Source of the DNA: JACTMJ01 sp039812845
GTDB taxonomy: Bacteria > Acidobacteriota > Terriglobia > Bryobacterales > Bryobacteraceae
NCBI GenBank assembly: GCA_039812845.1
Contig: JBDIBK010000001.1
Location: 36,773-100,772 of the forward strand
Length of the DNA stretch: 64,000 nucleotides
Direction: 5' to 3'
Shown: piece by piece, positions 8,440 to 17,464 of the stretch
How the letters are laid out: every line of letters starts with the position of its first letter
Position numbering within the stretch: the first letter of the stretch is position 1
Program-made: the position numbers and the translations under genes
The notes under the pieces: generated by a model
What the model saw: the letters and a program-made list of their open reading frames with translations, nothing else
What the model was told of the DNA's origin: nothing
The model's database searches: none

Positions 8440-9816
8440 TTACATGCTGGTCGCCAGGGCTTCGGCTCGCCAGGGTTCCCGGTAGGCTCGGCTGCGCATG
8501 CGGTTGGCTTCCTCGTCGTTGATGAACATCCGCTTTTCCGGATCCCATTCGAGACGCCGGTTCAACTGGGCCGCGATCCAGGCGGCGTGCGAGGCCACGT
8601 GCGTATTGCAGGTGGCGACGGCATTGGCGCGCGGAGGGGTGCGGGAACGAATGCAGCTCACGAACTCGCGAAGGTGCTCGGCGGTGGGGTCATAGGCGCG
8701 ACCGGTCTTCTTGGGCACCAGCGATTTCAGATTGTCCGACACCTCAATGCGGCCGCTGTCCCCGACTTCCACCCAGCCTTCGGTGCCTTCGAACAAGTTG
8801 CTGCAGGAACCGAGGAGCCGCCAGCTATGGTTTCGGAGGATGAGCTGAATGCCGTTGGCGTAACGGCAGCGGATGGTGTAGCGCTCGATGAGTCCGTCGC
8901 CCCGGAAGTTCGGCCCTTCGGGAATGTATTCAACGGGCTGGGTGTGCTCCATATCGGCCGCCCATTGCGCCATGGCCACGGTGTGCGACGCCCATTCGAG
9001 AAGACCGGCGTGGAAATCCCAGAACTGGCCGCGACCGCGGTCCTTGTAATTTGAGTTGTAGGGCCGCCAGAGGCAGGGGCCGAGCCACTTATCCCAATCG
9101 AACACGAGCGGATCCGGCTCGGGTTTCTCTTCGGGCCACCAGCTATGGCCGCCTTCATCCACGGTGCCGAGACCGATTGCGGTGTCGGCATGGACGGCGG
9201 TGAGCCGCCCGAGTTTGCCGCTGCGGGCGAGGCCGACGGCGAACTCGAATGCGTATTGGTTCTTGCGCTGCGCGCCGGACTGATAGACGATGCCGTAGCG
9301 GTTCACGTTGTCCGCCATCGCGTAGGACTCATTGATCGACATCGCGCCGGGCTTTTCGATGTACATGTCCTTGCCGGACTGGGCGGCCCACATGGCCATC
9401 AGGCCATGCCAGCGGTCACTGGTGGCGATCAGGAGAGCGTCAATATCGGGGCGCGCCAGGATCTCGGCCGCATCGCGGTACATCTTGCAATCGTTGTTCT
9501 TGTAGTAACCGTCAACGGTGCTTTTGACGGCTTCGCGCGCGTCCTCGCGGACGTCGGCGATTCCAACGAATTTGACGCGGTCATCGCCGAGGAGCATGCG
9601 GAGGTCCGCCATTCCCCGCGAGCGGATGCCGATACCGCCCATGACGATCTGGTCGACGGGCCGGTAATTCCCGACGACGACCGGCCCAAACTGGCCAGGC
9701 CCCGGCGAGGCAATCTGAGCCGACGCCACCGTTGCCGCCGGCGCCACCGCCGCTGTCGCCGCGGCGAGGGTCTTTCCAAAACCCCGGCGCGTGACGTCTC
9801 CGTGCTTCTCCGACAT
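8440..9816 (-). CDS. Tat-exported Gfo/Idh/MocA-family oxidoreductase
   Basis: A 458-residue dehydrogenase. The N terminus carries a Tat-type signal (DVTRRGFGKTLAAATAAVAP, about residues 7-26). An NAD(P)-binding Rossmann half follows, including VMGGIGIRSRGMADLRMLL and the family motif YIEKPGAMSINES (about 153-165), in which EKP lysine is catalytic in related sugar dehydrogenases. The C-terminal half has the Gfo/Idh C domain. It probably oxidises a sugar or sugar-derived substrate after export. It is followed by the HEAT-repeat gene, a combination recurring in Acidobacteria and Planctomycetes. A GGGAGGGA ribosome site precedes the ATG. Confidence 0.88.
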   Translation of the reverse strand: MSEKHGDVTRRGFGKTLAAATAAVAPAATVASAQIASPGPGQFGPVVVGNYRPVDQIVMGGIGIRSRGMADLRMLLGDDRVKFVGIADVREDAREAVKSTVDGYYKNNDCKMYRDAAEILARPDIDALLIATSDRWHGLMAMWAAQSGKDMYIEKPGAMSINESYAMADNVNRYGIVYQSGAQRKNQYAFEFAVGLARSGKLGRLTAVHADTAIGLGTVDEGGHSWWPEEKPEPDPLVFDWDKWLGPCLWRPYNSNYKDRGRGQFWDFHAGLLEWASHTVAMAQWAADMEHTQPVEYIPEGPNFRGDGLIERYTIRCRYANGIQLILRNHSWRLLGSCSNLFEGTEGWVEVGDSGRIEVSDNLKSLVPKKTGRAYDPTAEHLREFVSCIRSRTPPRANAVATCNTHVASHAAWIAAQLNRRLEWDPEKRMFINDEEANRMRSRAYREPWRAEALATSM

Positions 9817-9953
9817 TATCTGTCCCTCCCGAAATCTGTGAAGCTCCGCTGCAAGACACTAGCTGAACAAAGTTGAGGCTGGAGCGCAAGTGCCGGAACC
9901 CAGTTTCCAGAGGGATGGCACGGGCGGTTTGGGAGAGGCGGGAGGAGGGGAGA

Positions 9954-9987
9954 CGCCACGCCGGGTGGTGGAGTGCCCGGCGTGGCG
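9954..9987 (-). terminator. GC-rich hairpin downstream of gyrB
   Basis: A perfect 12-bp inverted repeat (CGCCACGCCGGG ... CCCGGCGTGGCG) with a 10-base loop begins 6-7 bases after the gyrB stop codon. There is no U tract on the gyrB side, so it may be a Rho-assisted terminator or an mRNA-stabilising 3' hairpin. Confidence 0.5.
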
Positions 9988-9993
9988 GGTGCG

Positions 9994-12450
9994 TTAGATA
10001 TCGAGATGCTTTACGTCGAGCGCGTTGTCCTCGATGAACTTTCTGCGGCTTTCGACGTTCTCGCCCATGAGGGTAGAGAAGATTTCTTCGCACTCGATGA
10101 GGTCTTCGAGCCGCACTTGCAGGAGAGTGCGCTGCTCGGAGTTCATCGTGGTTTCCCAGAGCTGCTCGGCATTCATTTCGCCCAGGCCCTTGTAGCGCTG
10201 GACGGAGGCGTCCTTCATGCCTTCCTTCTTCACGGTTTCAAGCAGCGTGCGCCAGTCCGGCACTTCGTCGCGAGCGTCGCCCCTGGCGACGGTAAAGGGA
10301 GCATGATTGCTCTGGCTTATGTCGCGCGCGATCACACGGAAGCGGCGGTATTCGGGGCTTTGGAACAGCTCCACGCCAATGTGGCGCTCCGCGCGGGTGG
10401 AGTCGAGATAGGTGAGACGGTGAGAAGAATATTCCTCTTCCCAGCTCAGCTCAGGTTTGAGGCCGACCGCCTCCATCCTTCGCTTGAGGATAGCGAGGCC
10501 TTCCGGCACGTCTTCGCGGCTGCCGGTAACGTCGTCGCGCTTGTCGAGTTTCAGGCTGGTATCGAGCAGCATCTCCACGACGCGCGCATCGCGCAAGCGC
10601 CGTTCGAGCTTGGGCGCGAGGGCAGTGAGATCTTCGAGCGCGAGGAGAAACTTCTGCAGTTCGCCCGGGTCGAGTGTCTTTGGACCAGCGCCATTGTTGC
10701 CGACTTCCACGCGGATGTTGCGCATCGCGCGGCGGAGGATCTCGGTGGAGAATTCCTTGTCGTCCTTAATGTAGATTTCGCTGCGGCCCTGCTTGATCTT
10801 GTACAGCGGGGGCTGCGCCACAAAGACGTGCCCGCGCGTGATCAACTCCTGCATGTGGCGGAAGAAGAAGGTGAGCAGGAGCGTGCGAATGTGGGAGCCA
10901 TCCACATCGGCATCGGTCATGATGATGATCTTGTGATAGCGCAGCTTGGTTGGGTCAAAGTCGTCTTTGCCAATGCCCGCGCCGATCGCGGTGATCATGG
11001 CCCGAATTTCCTCGTGGCCCAGCATCTTGTCGTAGCGGGCCTTCTCCACGTTGAGGATTTTGCCCTTCAAGGGGAGGATGGCCTGGTTCTTGCGGTCTCG
11101 CCCGCTTTTGGCGGTGCCTCCTGCCGATTCGCCCTCGACGAGGAAAAGCTCGCACAGCTCGGGATTCTTTTCCTGGCAATCCGCGAGTTTGCCGGGCAGG
11201 CCGCCGGAATCGAGCGCGCCCTTGCGCCGCGTGAGGTCGCGGGCCTTGCGGGCAGCCTCGCGCGCGCGGGCGGCATCAATCGCTTTGCTCACCACGCGCT
11301 TGGCGATGGTGGGGTTCTTTTCGAAAAATGCGCCCAGGTTGTCATTCACGAACTGGGTGACGACACCCTGGATATCGCTGTTCAGCTTGCCTTTCGTCTG
11401 GCCTTCAAACTGGGGCTGGGGGATCTTCACGCTCACCACCGCCGTCAGGCCTTCGCGGACATCGTCTCCGGTGAGATTCTCTTTGACATCCTTGAACAAG
11501 CCCGCGGATTGCCCGTAGGCATTAATCGTGCGGGTGAGCGCGGAACGGAAGCCGCTTAGGTGGGTGCCGCCATCGACGGTGTTGATGTTGTTGGCAAAGC
11601 TGAGCACGGTCTCCGAATAGGAGTCGTTGTACTGGAAGGCAATTTCCATGGTGAGGAGGCCGTTGGGCGTCTCCTTGGAGCCTTCGATGTAAATGGGGGT
11701 CTGGTGCAGAGTCTGCTTGCCGGCGTTGAGGTGCTGAATGAATTCCGCAATGCCGCCCTCGTAGAGAAATTCGGCCTGCTTTGGGGGGTCAGGACGCTCG
11801 TCGGTGAGGTGGATCTTCAGACCTTTGTTGAGGAAGGCCATCTCGCGCAGACGCCGGGCCAGAGTGTCGTAATTGAACTCGGTGGCGGTCATGATGGTGG
11901 CGTCCGGCCGGAACGTCACTTTGGTGCCCGTTTTCTTGCCGGCCTTGCCGGAGACCCTCAGCGGGTAGAGGGGGATGCCCTTGGAAAACTCCTGCTCATG
12001 CGTGAAGCCGTTGCGCCAGATTTCCAGGGTGAGAGACTCCGAGAGCGCATTGACGCAGCTCACACCCACGCCGTGCAAGCCGCCCGAAACCTTGTAGCTG
12101 TTGGTGTCGAACTTCCCGCCCGCGTGAAGCTTGGTCATCACGATTTCGGCCGCGGAGACGCCGAACTCCTCTTTGATATCGACAGGGATTCCGCGGCCAT
12201 TGTCGGTAACGGTCAGAGAATTGTCGATGTGGATTTCGACGCTGATTTCGGAAGCGAATCCGCCCAGGACCTCGTCGACCGAGTTGTCCACGACCTCATA
12301 CACCAGATGGTGCAGCCCCAGCTCGCCGGTGGATCCGATGTACATGGCCGGGCGTTTGCGAACGGCCTCCAGCCCTTCAAGCACACGGATACTCGAAGAG
12401 TCGTACAACTGGTTGTTGTTTTCCTCTTCCGAATGATTGTTCTTACTCAT
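9994..12450 (-). CDS. gyrB: DNA gyrase subunit B
   Basis: ATPase subunit of the type II topoisomerase that introduces negative supercoils. The 818-residue protein has the GHKL ATPase domain (VVDNSVDEVLGG, TVTDNGRGIPVDI, GGLHGVGVSCVNAL), the transducer domain, and the Toprim domain with LVEGESAGGTAKSGRDR and the metal motif IIMTDADVDGSHIRTL. A long segment of about 170 residues lies inside the Toprim/C-terminal part, as in the long proteobacterial-type GyrB. The C terminus GENVESRRKFIEDNALDVKHLDI is canonical. It lies downstream of dnaN on the same strand. recF, which often sits between dnaN and gyrB, is missing here. Confidence 0.98.
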   Translation of the reverse strand: MSKNNHSEEENNNQLYDSSSIRVLEGLEAVRKRPAMYIGSTGELGLHHLVYEVVDNSVDEVLGGFASEISVEIHIDNSLTVTDNGRGIPVDIKEEFGVSAAEIVMTKLHAGGKFDTNSYKVSGGLHGVGVSCVNALSESLTLEIWRNGFTHEQEFSKGIPLYPLRVSGKAGKKTGTKVTFRPDATIMTATEFNYDTLARRLREMAFLNKGLKIHLTDERPDPPKQAEFLYEGGIAEFIQHLNAGKQTLHQTPIYIEGSKETPNGLLTMEIAFQYNDSYSETVLSFANNINTVDGGTHLSGFRSALTRTINAYGQSAGLFKDVKENLTGDDVREGLTAVVSVKIPQPQFEGQTKGKLNSDIQGVVTQFVNDNLGAFFEKNPTIAKRVVSKAIDAARAREAARKARDLTRRKGALDSGGLPGKLADCQEKNPELCELFLVEGESAGGTAKSGRDRKNQAILPLKGKILNVEKARYDKMLGHEEIRAMITAIGAGIGKDDFDPTKLRYHKIIIMTDADVDGSHIRTLLLTFFFRHMQELITRGHVFVAQPPLYKIKQGRSEIYIKDDKEFSTEILRRAMRNIRVEVGNNGAGPKTLDPGELQKFLLALEDLTALAPKLERRLRDARVVEMLLDTSLKLDKRDDVTGSREDVPEGLAILKRRMEAVGLKPELSWEEEYSSHRLTYLDSTRAERHIGVELFQSPEYRRFRVIARDISQSNHAPFTVARGDARDEVPDWRTLLETVKKEGMKDASVQRYKGLGEMNAEQLWETTMNSEQRTLLQVRLEDLIECEEIFSTLMGENVESRRKFIEDNALDVKHLDI

Positions 12451-12514
12451 AGTCTCTCAATGGTCTCGATGGTAGCGCCAGGCCGCCAGCGGCGCGCCTC
12501 GCAACGCCGCGAGG

Positions 12515-13633
12515 TCAGACGCGCATGGGCATCACAACGTAGCGGTAGGAATGGGTCTCGTCGCTGGCGGTGCCCGGTTGAAACTCCGCGGCGCTCTGGG
12601 CATCGCGGAAACAGAACCGGATGTGCTCATCCGGCACGGCCCGGAGGAATTCGAGGATGTACTGCGCGTTGAAGCCGATGTCGGCAACGTCGCCAGTATA
12701 ATCCACCGGGATCGATTCCTCACTCTCGCCGGTATCGGAAATCGACGAATAAATCTTGAGTTCGCTGTCGCCGAACTGGAGCTTCACGGCTCTGGAGCGC
12801 TCATCCGAGAATTGCGCTACGCGTTCGAGGCCGGAGCGAATATCGTCCTTGAGGAGCACAAGCACATGCGTCTGCTCTTTGGGAAGCACACGTTCGTAGT
12901 CGGGGAAGGAACCGGTGAGCTTGCGGGTGATGAGCGAGCGGTCCGCCGCGCTAAAGAAGAGGTGGTTATCGTCCGCCGCGAAACGGATCACGGCATCCTC
13001 GCCGGCCGCTTCAGCCAGCTTGAGAATCTCAGCCATCGCCTTTCGGGGCAGCAGGGCGGATTGCGTCGACTGCAGGCCCTCAATGGGTGCGGCCGTCATG
13101 ACATGAGCCAGACGATGGCCATCGGTGGCCACCATCTTCATGGAGGCGGGATCCAGCACCAAGAGCGCTCCGTTGAGGGTGAAGCGCGATTCCTCCGCGG
13201 AAATGGCGAACATCGTCCGGCTGATCATCTGCCGCAGCGCGGCGGAAGGCACGGGCAGCGTTTCCGCCGGCGCCACGGGCAATTCCGGATAACTTTCGCG
13301 AGCCAGGCCCGCGATTCTGGTTCTTGAGCGCCCGCAGGTGATGCTCACCCAGTGATTGTCCAGAAACTTGAACCGAATCTCTTCGTCGGGCAGCAGGCGA
13401 ACGAAGTCGAGCAAGCGCTTTGCGGGAACAGTGCCCGCGCCGGGGGTCTGCACGGTGGCCTTGCACGCGCACTGGACGCCGAGCTCCAGGTCAGTGGCGG
13501 TGAGACGGATCTGGCCGTCGGTGGCCTCAATGAGAAGGTTCGCGAGGATAGGTATGGTGGTCTTCTTCTCGACGACGCCTTGCGTGAACGCCAGTTCACG
13601 CAGGAAATCCGACTTGCTTACCGTGAATTCCAT
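12515..13633 (-). CDS. dnaN: DNA polymerase III beta subunit (sliding clamp)
   Basis: The beta clamp tethers DNA polymerase III to DNA. The protein has 372 residues with three repeated clamp domains: residues about 1-120, 130-250 and 255-372. Family segments include TTIPILANLLIEA, LTATDLELGV, FTLNGALLVLD, MVATDGHRLAH, and the C-terminal YRYVVMPMRV. It sits 254 bases downstream of dnaA, in the conserved dnaA-dnaN order, with gyrB following. Confidence 0.97.
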   Translation of the reverse strand: MEFTVSKSDFLRELAFTQGVVEKKTTIPILANLLIEATDGQIRLTATDLELGVQCACKATVQTPGAGTVPAKRLLDFVRLLPDEEIRFKFLDNHWVSITCGRSRTRIAGLARESYPELPVAPAETLPVPSAALRQMISRTMFAISAEESRFTLNGALLVLDPASMKMVATDGHRLAHVMTAAPIEGLQSTQSALLPRKAMAEILKLAEAAGEDAVIRFAADDNHLFFSAADRSLITRKLTGSFPDYERVLPKEQTHVLVLLKDDIRSGLERVAQFSDERSRAVKLQFGDSELKIYSSISDTGESEESIPVDYTGDVADIGFNAQYILEFLRAVPDEHIRFCFRDAQSAAEFQPGTASDETHSYRYVVMPMRV

Positions 13634-13887
13634 GGGGAGCCCTTTCCGTTTGGTCGATTGGACGCGTACCTAGCCGGGACCCAGCAGCGATTGCATCGCG
13701 CCACAGCGAAATTGGAGGTTTTTGGGGACCACTGCGTCAACTCTAAATTATACAAAATCTGAGTACTTCGAGCCATGTTCCGGGACGAACGAAGCGGCGC
13801 GTCGAAGCGCGAGCCGCGAACAGGGGGAGGCGGGCCCGCGGAGCAGGACTTGTTTTCCACACGGGGGTGAATCCTGACGATTAAGTG
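13634..13887. other. dnaA-dnaN intergenic region with a DnaA-box-like site
   Basis: Apart from one TTTTCCACA at 13853-13861, one mismatch from the DnaA box TTATCCACA and identical to a site in the oriC candidate upstream of dnaA, no gene is visible here. It probably holds the dnaN promoter on the minus strand. The box may contribute to autoregulation or to a bipartite origin. Confidence 0.4.
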
Positions 13888-15234
13888 CTAGTTTAGTGAG
13901 TCGGTTAGACTCTGGATAATTTTGGCCGTTTCCGGATTGCTTTGCTTCTCCGCTTCGATTTTTTGGATGGAATGCATCACGGTGGTGTGATGTTTTCCTC
14001 CGAATGCCCGACCGATTTCGGTAAGGGATGCGGGAGTGAGCTCTTTCGCGAGATACATCGCAATCTGGCGGGGATAGGAGATGGAATGGGCATTGCTGCG
14101 CTGACGCAATTGCTGCTGCTGGAGCTTGAATTTGGCGGCTACGGCTTTCTGGATGGCGTCAATGGTGATGCGGCGCTCGCCCTGATCTCCGAGGTTGGAG
14201 AGGGTCTGACGGGCCAACTGAAGCGTGACAGGCACACGATTCATGGAGGAGCAGGCCAGCACCCTGACCAGAGCGCCTTCCAATTCGCGGACGCTCGACT
14301 TCGTCTTGGTGGCGATGAAAATTCGCACGTCGTCCGGGAGAGTGACTCCCTCGGCCTCGGCCTTCTTATCGAGGATCGCCATTTTCGTTTCGAGATCGGG
14401 TGGCTGCATGTCCACCATCAATCCCCACTCGAAGCGGGAACGGAGCCGCTCGACGAGGCCGGTGATTTCATGGGGTGCCGAATCGCTCGAAATGACGATC
14501 TGCTTCTTGTGTTCATAGAGATCGTTGAAGGTGTGGAAAAACTCCTCCTGGGTGCGTTCCTTGCCGGCAATGATGTGAATGTCGTCGATCAGCAGCACAT
14601 CGGCCGAGCGGTAGTAGGAGTGGAAAGAGGGCATGCGCTCGGTCTTGATGCAGGTGACCATGTCGTTGACGAAGCGCTCGCTCGACGTGTAGACGATGCG
14701 GGTGCCTGGCGAGGCATTGCCGAGCGCGAGGCCGATGGCGTGCATGAGGTGCGTTTTGCCGATGCCAGTGCCGCCGTAAATAAAAAGGGGATTGTAGCTG
14801 CCGGAGGGGCGGGTGGCGACGGCCTTCGAAGCGGCATGGGCAAACTGATTGCACGGCCCAACGACGAAATTCTCGAAGGTGTAACGCTCAATGAGCGTCG
14901 GCTTGGGCGGGAAGGTTGCGGCTTCAAAGGGGATCGTGGAACCGCCGTAGGGCTGAACGTTAAAAGCGGCTGTGTTTCCGGCAGAGCCACCGAGAGCGGG
15001 CTTCGCGATTTCAAAACAGAAGGAAAACGTGCTGAGCCCGAGCCGCGCCGCGGTCTTCTGCAAGAGCTGTGCGTGATCGTCCTGCAACATCACCCGCGTT
15101 TGCTCGTCGGGGACAGAAACATGAATCTTTCCGTCTTTCTCAAGAATGCCGCGGGTTGGCTGCACCCAGTTCAGGAACGCCTGATTGGGAAGCTGGGTCT
15201 GCAGTTCTTCTTTGATACGTTCCCAATGATTCAT
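13888..15234 (-). CDS. dnaA: Chromosomal replication initiator DnaA
   Basis: AAA+ initiator that binds DnaA boxes and melts oriC. The 448-residue protein has the N-terminal DnaB-interaction domain (WERIKEELQTQLPNQAFLNWVQPT), a short variable linker, the AAA+ module with Walker A IYGGTGIGKTHLMHA and Walker B VLLIDDIHII, sensor regions, and the C-terminal DNA-binding helix-turn-helix with the signature GRAFGGKHHTTVMHSIQKIE. A GGAGGGG site lies just upstream of the ATG. The following genes dnaN and gyrB share its strand. Confidence 0.98.
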   Translation of the reverse strand: MNHWERIKEELQTQLPNQAFLNWVQPTRGILEKDGKIHVSVPDEQTRVMLQDDHAQLLQKTAARLGLSTFSFCFEIAKPALGGSAGNTAAFNVQPYGGSTIPFEAATFPPKPTLIERYTFENFVVGPCNQFAHAASKAVATRPSGSYNPLFIYGGTGIGKTHLMHAIGLALGNASPGTRIVYTSSERFVNDMVTCIKTERMPSFHSYYRSADVLLIDDIHIIAGKERTQEEFFHTFNDLYEHKKQIVISSDSAPHEITGLVERLRSRFEWGLMVDMQPPDLETKMAILDKKAEAEGVTLPDDVRIFIATKTKSSVRELEGALVRVLACSSMNRVPVTLQLARQTLSNLGDQGERRITIDAIQKAVAAKFKLQQQQLRQRSNAHSISYPRQIAMYLAKELTPASLTEIGRAFGGKHHTTVMHSIQKIEAEKQSNPETAKIIQSLTDSLN

Positions 15235-15453
15235 AACCCCTCCAATCTAAGAACAAAGATTTCCTCACCGTTTTCCACAGCCTGTGGAAATCCGGCGGAA
15301 AACGCCTGCAATTTCTCGGAGAATGCGATCGCTCTGAGATTTTTCCCGATCGCTCTGTCGAGGCTTCGAATTTTGCCTCGCGGTTACCAAGTCTAGCACA
15401 GGGGTCAGACGATGCAAGCGACTCTAGAGCAAACCAGAAGTTGCTGGAAACAA

Positions 15454-15476
15454 AAACAAAACATCACCTTTTGTTT
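15454..15476. repeat. A/T-rich inverted repeat in the oriC candidate
   Basis: AAACAAAA and TTTTGTTT flank the 7-base loop CATCACC, a perfect 8-bp arm pair in a locally A/T-rich patch. It could be part of a DNA unwinding element or a transcription terminator near dnaA. Confidence 0.45.
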
Positions 15477-15551
15477 CGCGTCTGGTGCTTAGAATATGTA
15501 ATCTGGATACGTACAACCGTTGGAGTTTCCGGCAGTTAGGATACCTTTCGA

Positions 15552-15613
15552 GAGGCGAATTCACCCACTAACCGGTACCAATGTCTACCTCCTTTTTGGG
15601 GTAGATTCGCCTC
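15552..15613. repeat. Nested inverted repeat in the oriC candidate
   Basis: An outer arm pair GAGGCGAAT (15552-15560) and ATTCGCCTC (15605-15613) encloses an inner hairpin TCTACC (15584-15589) and GGTAGA (15600-15605). The spacing would allow a cruciform or a structured transcript. No coding function is visible. Confidence 0.5.
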
Positions 15614-16066
15614 TTGTTCGTGGTTCTTTCGACGGTAAGGACGAAGCGGCCGACGAAGACCAGCTTCTAAAACATTCTCTAGGATTGAATGATTCTAATA
15701 GGAACAGAACTAGTAGGGTCCGTGGATCCGTGGATTTCGCGTTAACTTAATCAAAGCAGGGGGTTTGCAGGAACCGGAGACTGCGGAAATCAACGTGGAC
15801 GGAGTGAGAGAAACTGCGTGCCGACCAGTTTCCCACCGGTATCCACCCAAATTGCAGACTCGATGTTGTGGAAATCAGAATAAGTCATTTCGTTTCATAG
15901 GCGAAAGCGGTGGATTGGGGAGTGGAAAACGACGACACCGATCGATTCCGACGAATGGGCGAGAAATTCGAAAAAGTTTTTTCGATGTTGCGGGCGGTGC
16001 TTGTCCGGCGCATCAGCAGGTGGTGTGGGATGGCGGAGGAGGAGTGGTTCGAGAAATCGGGGGTGC

Positions 16067-16095
16067 TTGACAGTGTGGCTACGGTCTTGGAGAAT
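16067..16095 (+). promoter_or_regulatory. Promoter for tRNA-Gly
   Basis: A perfect -35 element TTGACA (16067-16072), a 17-base spacer, and GAGAAT (16090-16095) as -10. The tRNA begins about 19 bases after the -10. Confidence 0.6.
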
Positions 16096-16113
16096 AAGAG
16101 GTACACCATCTGG

Positions 16114-16189
<76 letters not shown>

Positions 16190-16291
16190 TTCCCCTTCCG
16201 TTTCGCGGCTCCGCATCGATTCCCCAGTAGCGTGCTTTCCTTCCGCCGATTATTCCTGAGGTGAGCCTCAGAGTGAACACAAGCGGATGTA

Positions 16292-17464
16292 TCAGGGAAC
16301 ATAGACTCGTTTCACGCGAGGCTGGATGTTCGTGAGGATTGAGTAGGAAATCACGCCCGCCTTTCTTCCCAACTCATGAGCGTCAATGGTATGGTCTCCG
16401 TCCGAGCCCAGGAGGGTGGCAAGGTCGCCCGCGCGGACTCCGGGAATGTCCGTGATGTCCACGGTGGTGAGATCCATGGAAACGGTCCCTAGAATCGGGG
16501 CGGAGGAACCGCGGAGGAGCACGCGCCCTACCGTGGAAAGGCGATGCGGATAGCCGTCCGCATAGCCGACGCCGAGGACGGCGATTGTTGTTGGGCGAGT
16601 GGTGCGGTGGAGTGCTCCGTAGCCTACCGGGGTGCCCGGCGGGAGTTGCTTGGTGAGGAGCACATGCGTGTACCAGGAAAGCACCGGCTCTACCGAGAGA
16701 CGGCCCGACGGATGTTCGCTGGGGCTTGGGGTGACATACCCATAGACCGCATGCCCTGGACGCACGAGCCGATAGCCGCCGGAGTGCGGTGGATAGTGCA
16801 GGGAGTTGGTGGCATCGACGTGCTCAACGGGAATCTGAATTCGGAGAGCTTTGAGCGCAGACGCAATTTCCTGGAATCGCCGCAGTTGGATCTGGGTCTG
16901 GGGGTTGAGAGGGTCCGAGGCGGAGGCGAAATGGGTCATCAGCCCTTCCGGGACAGAACTGGTAAGCGCCTGGAACACGCGGGCGATGGCGTCCGGAGAG
17001 TCTGTATCGCCGAGACGCGAAAGGCCCGTATCCACTTTGAAATGGAACGGAAGGGATCGTTCGAGCGCCGCGCAACGCTTGTCAAAGAACTCGACATCCG
17101 AGAGGCTGTGAAGCACTGGTGTGAGGGAGTGCGTAAAGACTGCCTCCCATTCGAAAGGGAGAATTCCAGCCGTGACGACGATCCGGACCGGCGGCGAAAT
17201 GCCCGCTTCCCGCAGCTCGACGCCTTCCACGGCATTGCTCACCGCAAGCCACCGGGCACCGCATTCGACGAGTTTGCGCGCCACCTGGACGGCACCGTGA
17301 CCATAGGCGTTGGCCTTCACGACGGGCATCATCATCGTCTCGGGAGGCAGGACGGATTCGATGGCGCTGTAATTCGCGGCAAGCCGCGAATACGAGATTT
17401 CGACGAAGGAACGGAACGGCGGGTTTGTATTCGGATTTCGGGTCTGGGCTATTGGGAATTCCAT
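16292..17464 (-). CDS. alr: Alanine racemase
   Basis: A PLP enzyme interconverting L- and D-alanine for peptidoglycan. The 390-residue protein has the PLP-lysine motif VVKANAYGHGA (about residues 48-58) in the N-terminal TIM barrel, the DATNSLHYP segment, and the second catalytic region GYGALHRTT with the conserved tyrosine in the C-terminal beta domain. GTVSMDLTTVD is also family-typical. The start codon lies within the end of the upstream glycosyltransferase gene (16-base overlap), so it is the last gene of the polysaccharide operon. No dedicated regulation is visible. Confidence 0.96.
   Translation of the reverse strand: MEFPIAQTRNPNTNPPFRSFVEISYSRLAANYSAIESVLPPETMMMPVVKANAYGHGAVQVARKLVECGARWLAVSNAVEGVELREAGISPPVRIVVTAGILPFEWEAVFTHSLTPVLHSLSDVEFFDKRCAALERSLPFHFKVDTGLSRLGDTDSPDAIARVFQALTSSVPEGLMTHFASASDPLNPQTQIQLRRFQEIASALKALRIQIPVEHVDATNSLHYPPHSGGYRLVRPGHAVYGYVTPSPSEHPSGRLSVEPVLSWYTHVLLTKQLPPGTPVGYGALHRTTRPTTIAVLGVGYADGYPHRLSTVGRVLLRGSSAPILGTVSMDLTTVDITDIPGVRAGDLATLLGSDGDHTIDAHELGRKAGVISYSILTNIQPRVKRVYVP

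Larger units (their letters stand above)
15235..16113. other. oriC: Gene-free 879-nt region upstream of dnaA, candidate oriC
   Basis: No convincing gene lies here; the open frames of 60-106 codons lack family signatures. Sites seen: a back-to-back dyad of DnaA-box-like sequences at 15271-15291 (TTTTCCACA, 3 bases, TGTGGAAAT), a box-like GTATCCACC at 15839-15847, a TGTGGAAAT at 15867-15875, an A/T-rich hairpin AAACAAAA-N7-TTTTGTTT at 15454-15476, and a nested inverted repeat at 15552-15613. The position directly upstream of dnaA, next to parABS, supports an origin. The boxes are all imperfect, so the site assignment is inference. Confidence 0.55.

Noticed and set aside
9973..11559. Long plus-strand open frame over gyrB
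   Set aside because: A shadow of the gyrB coding strand; the translation has no family features.
13942..15396. Long plus-strand open frame over dnaA
   Set aside because: A shadow of dnaA with no recognisable domain.
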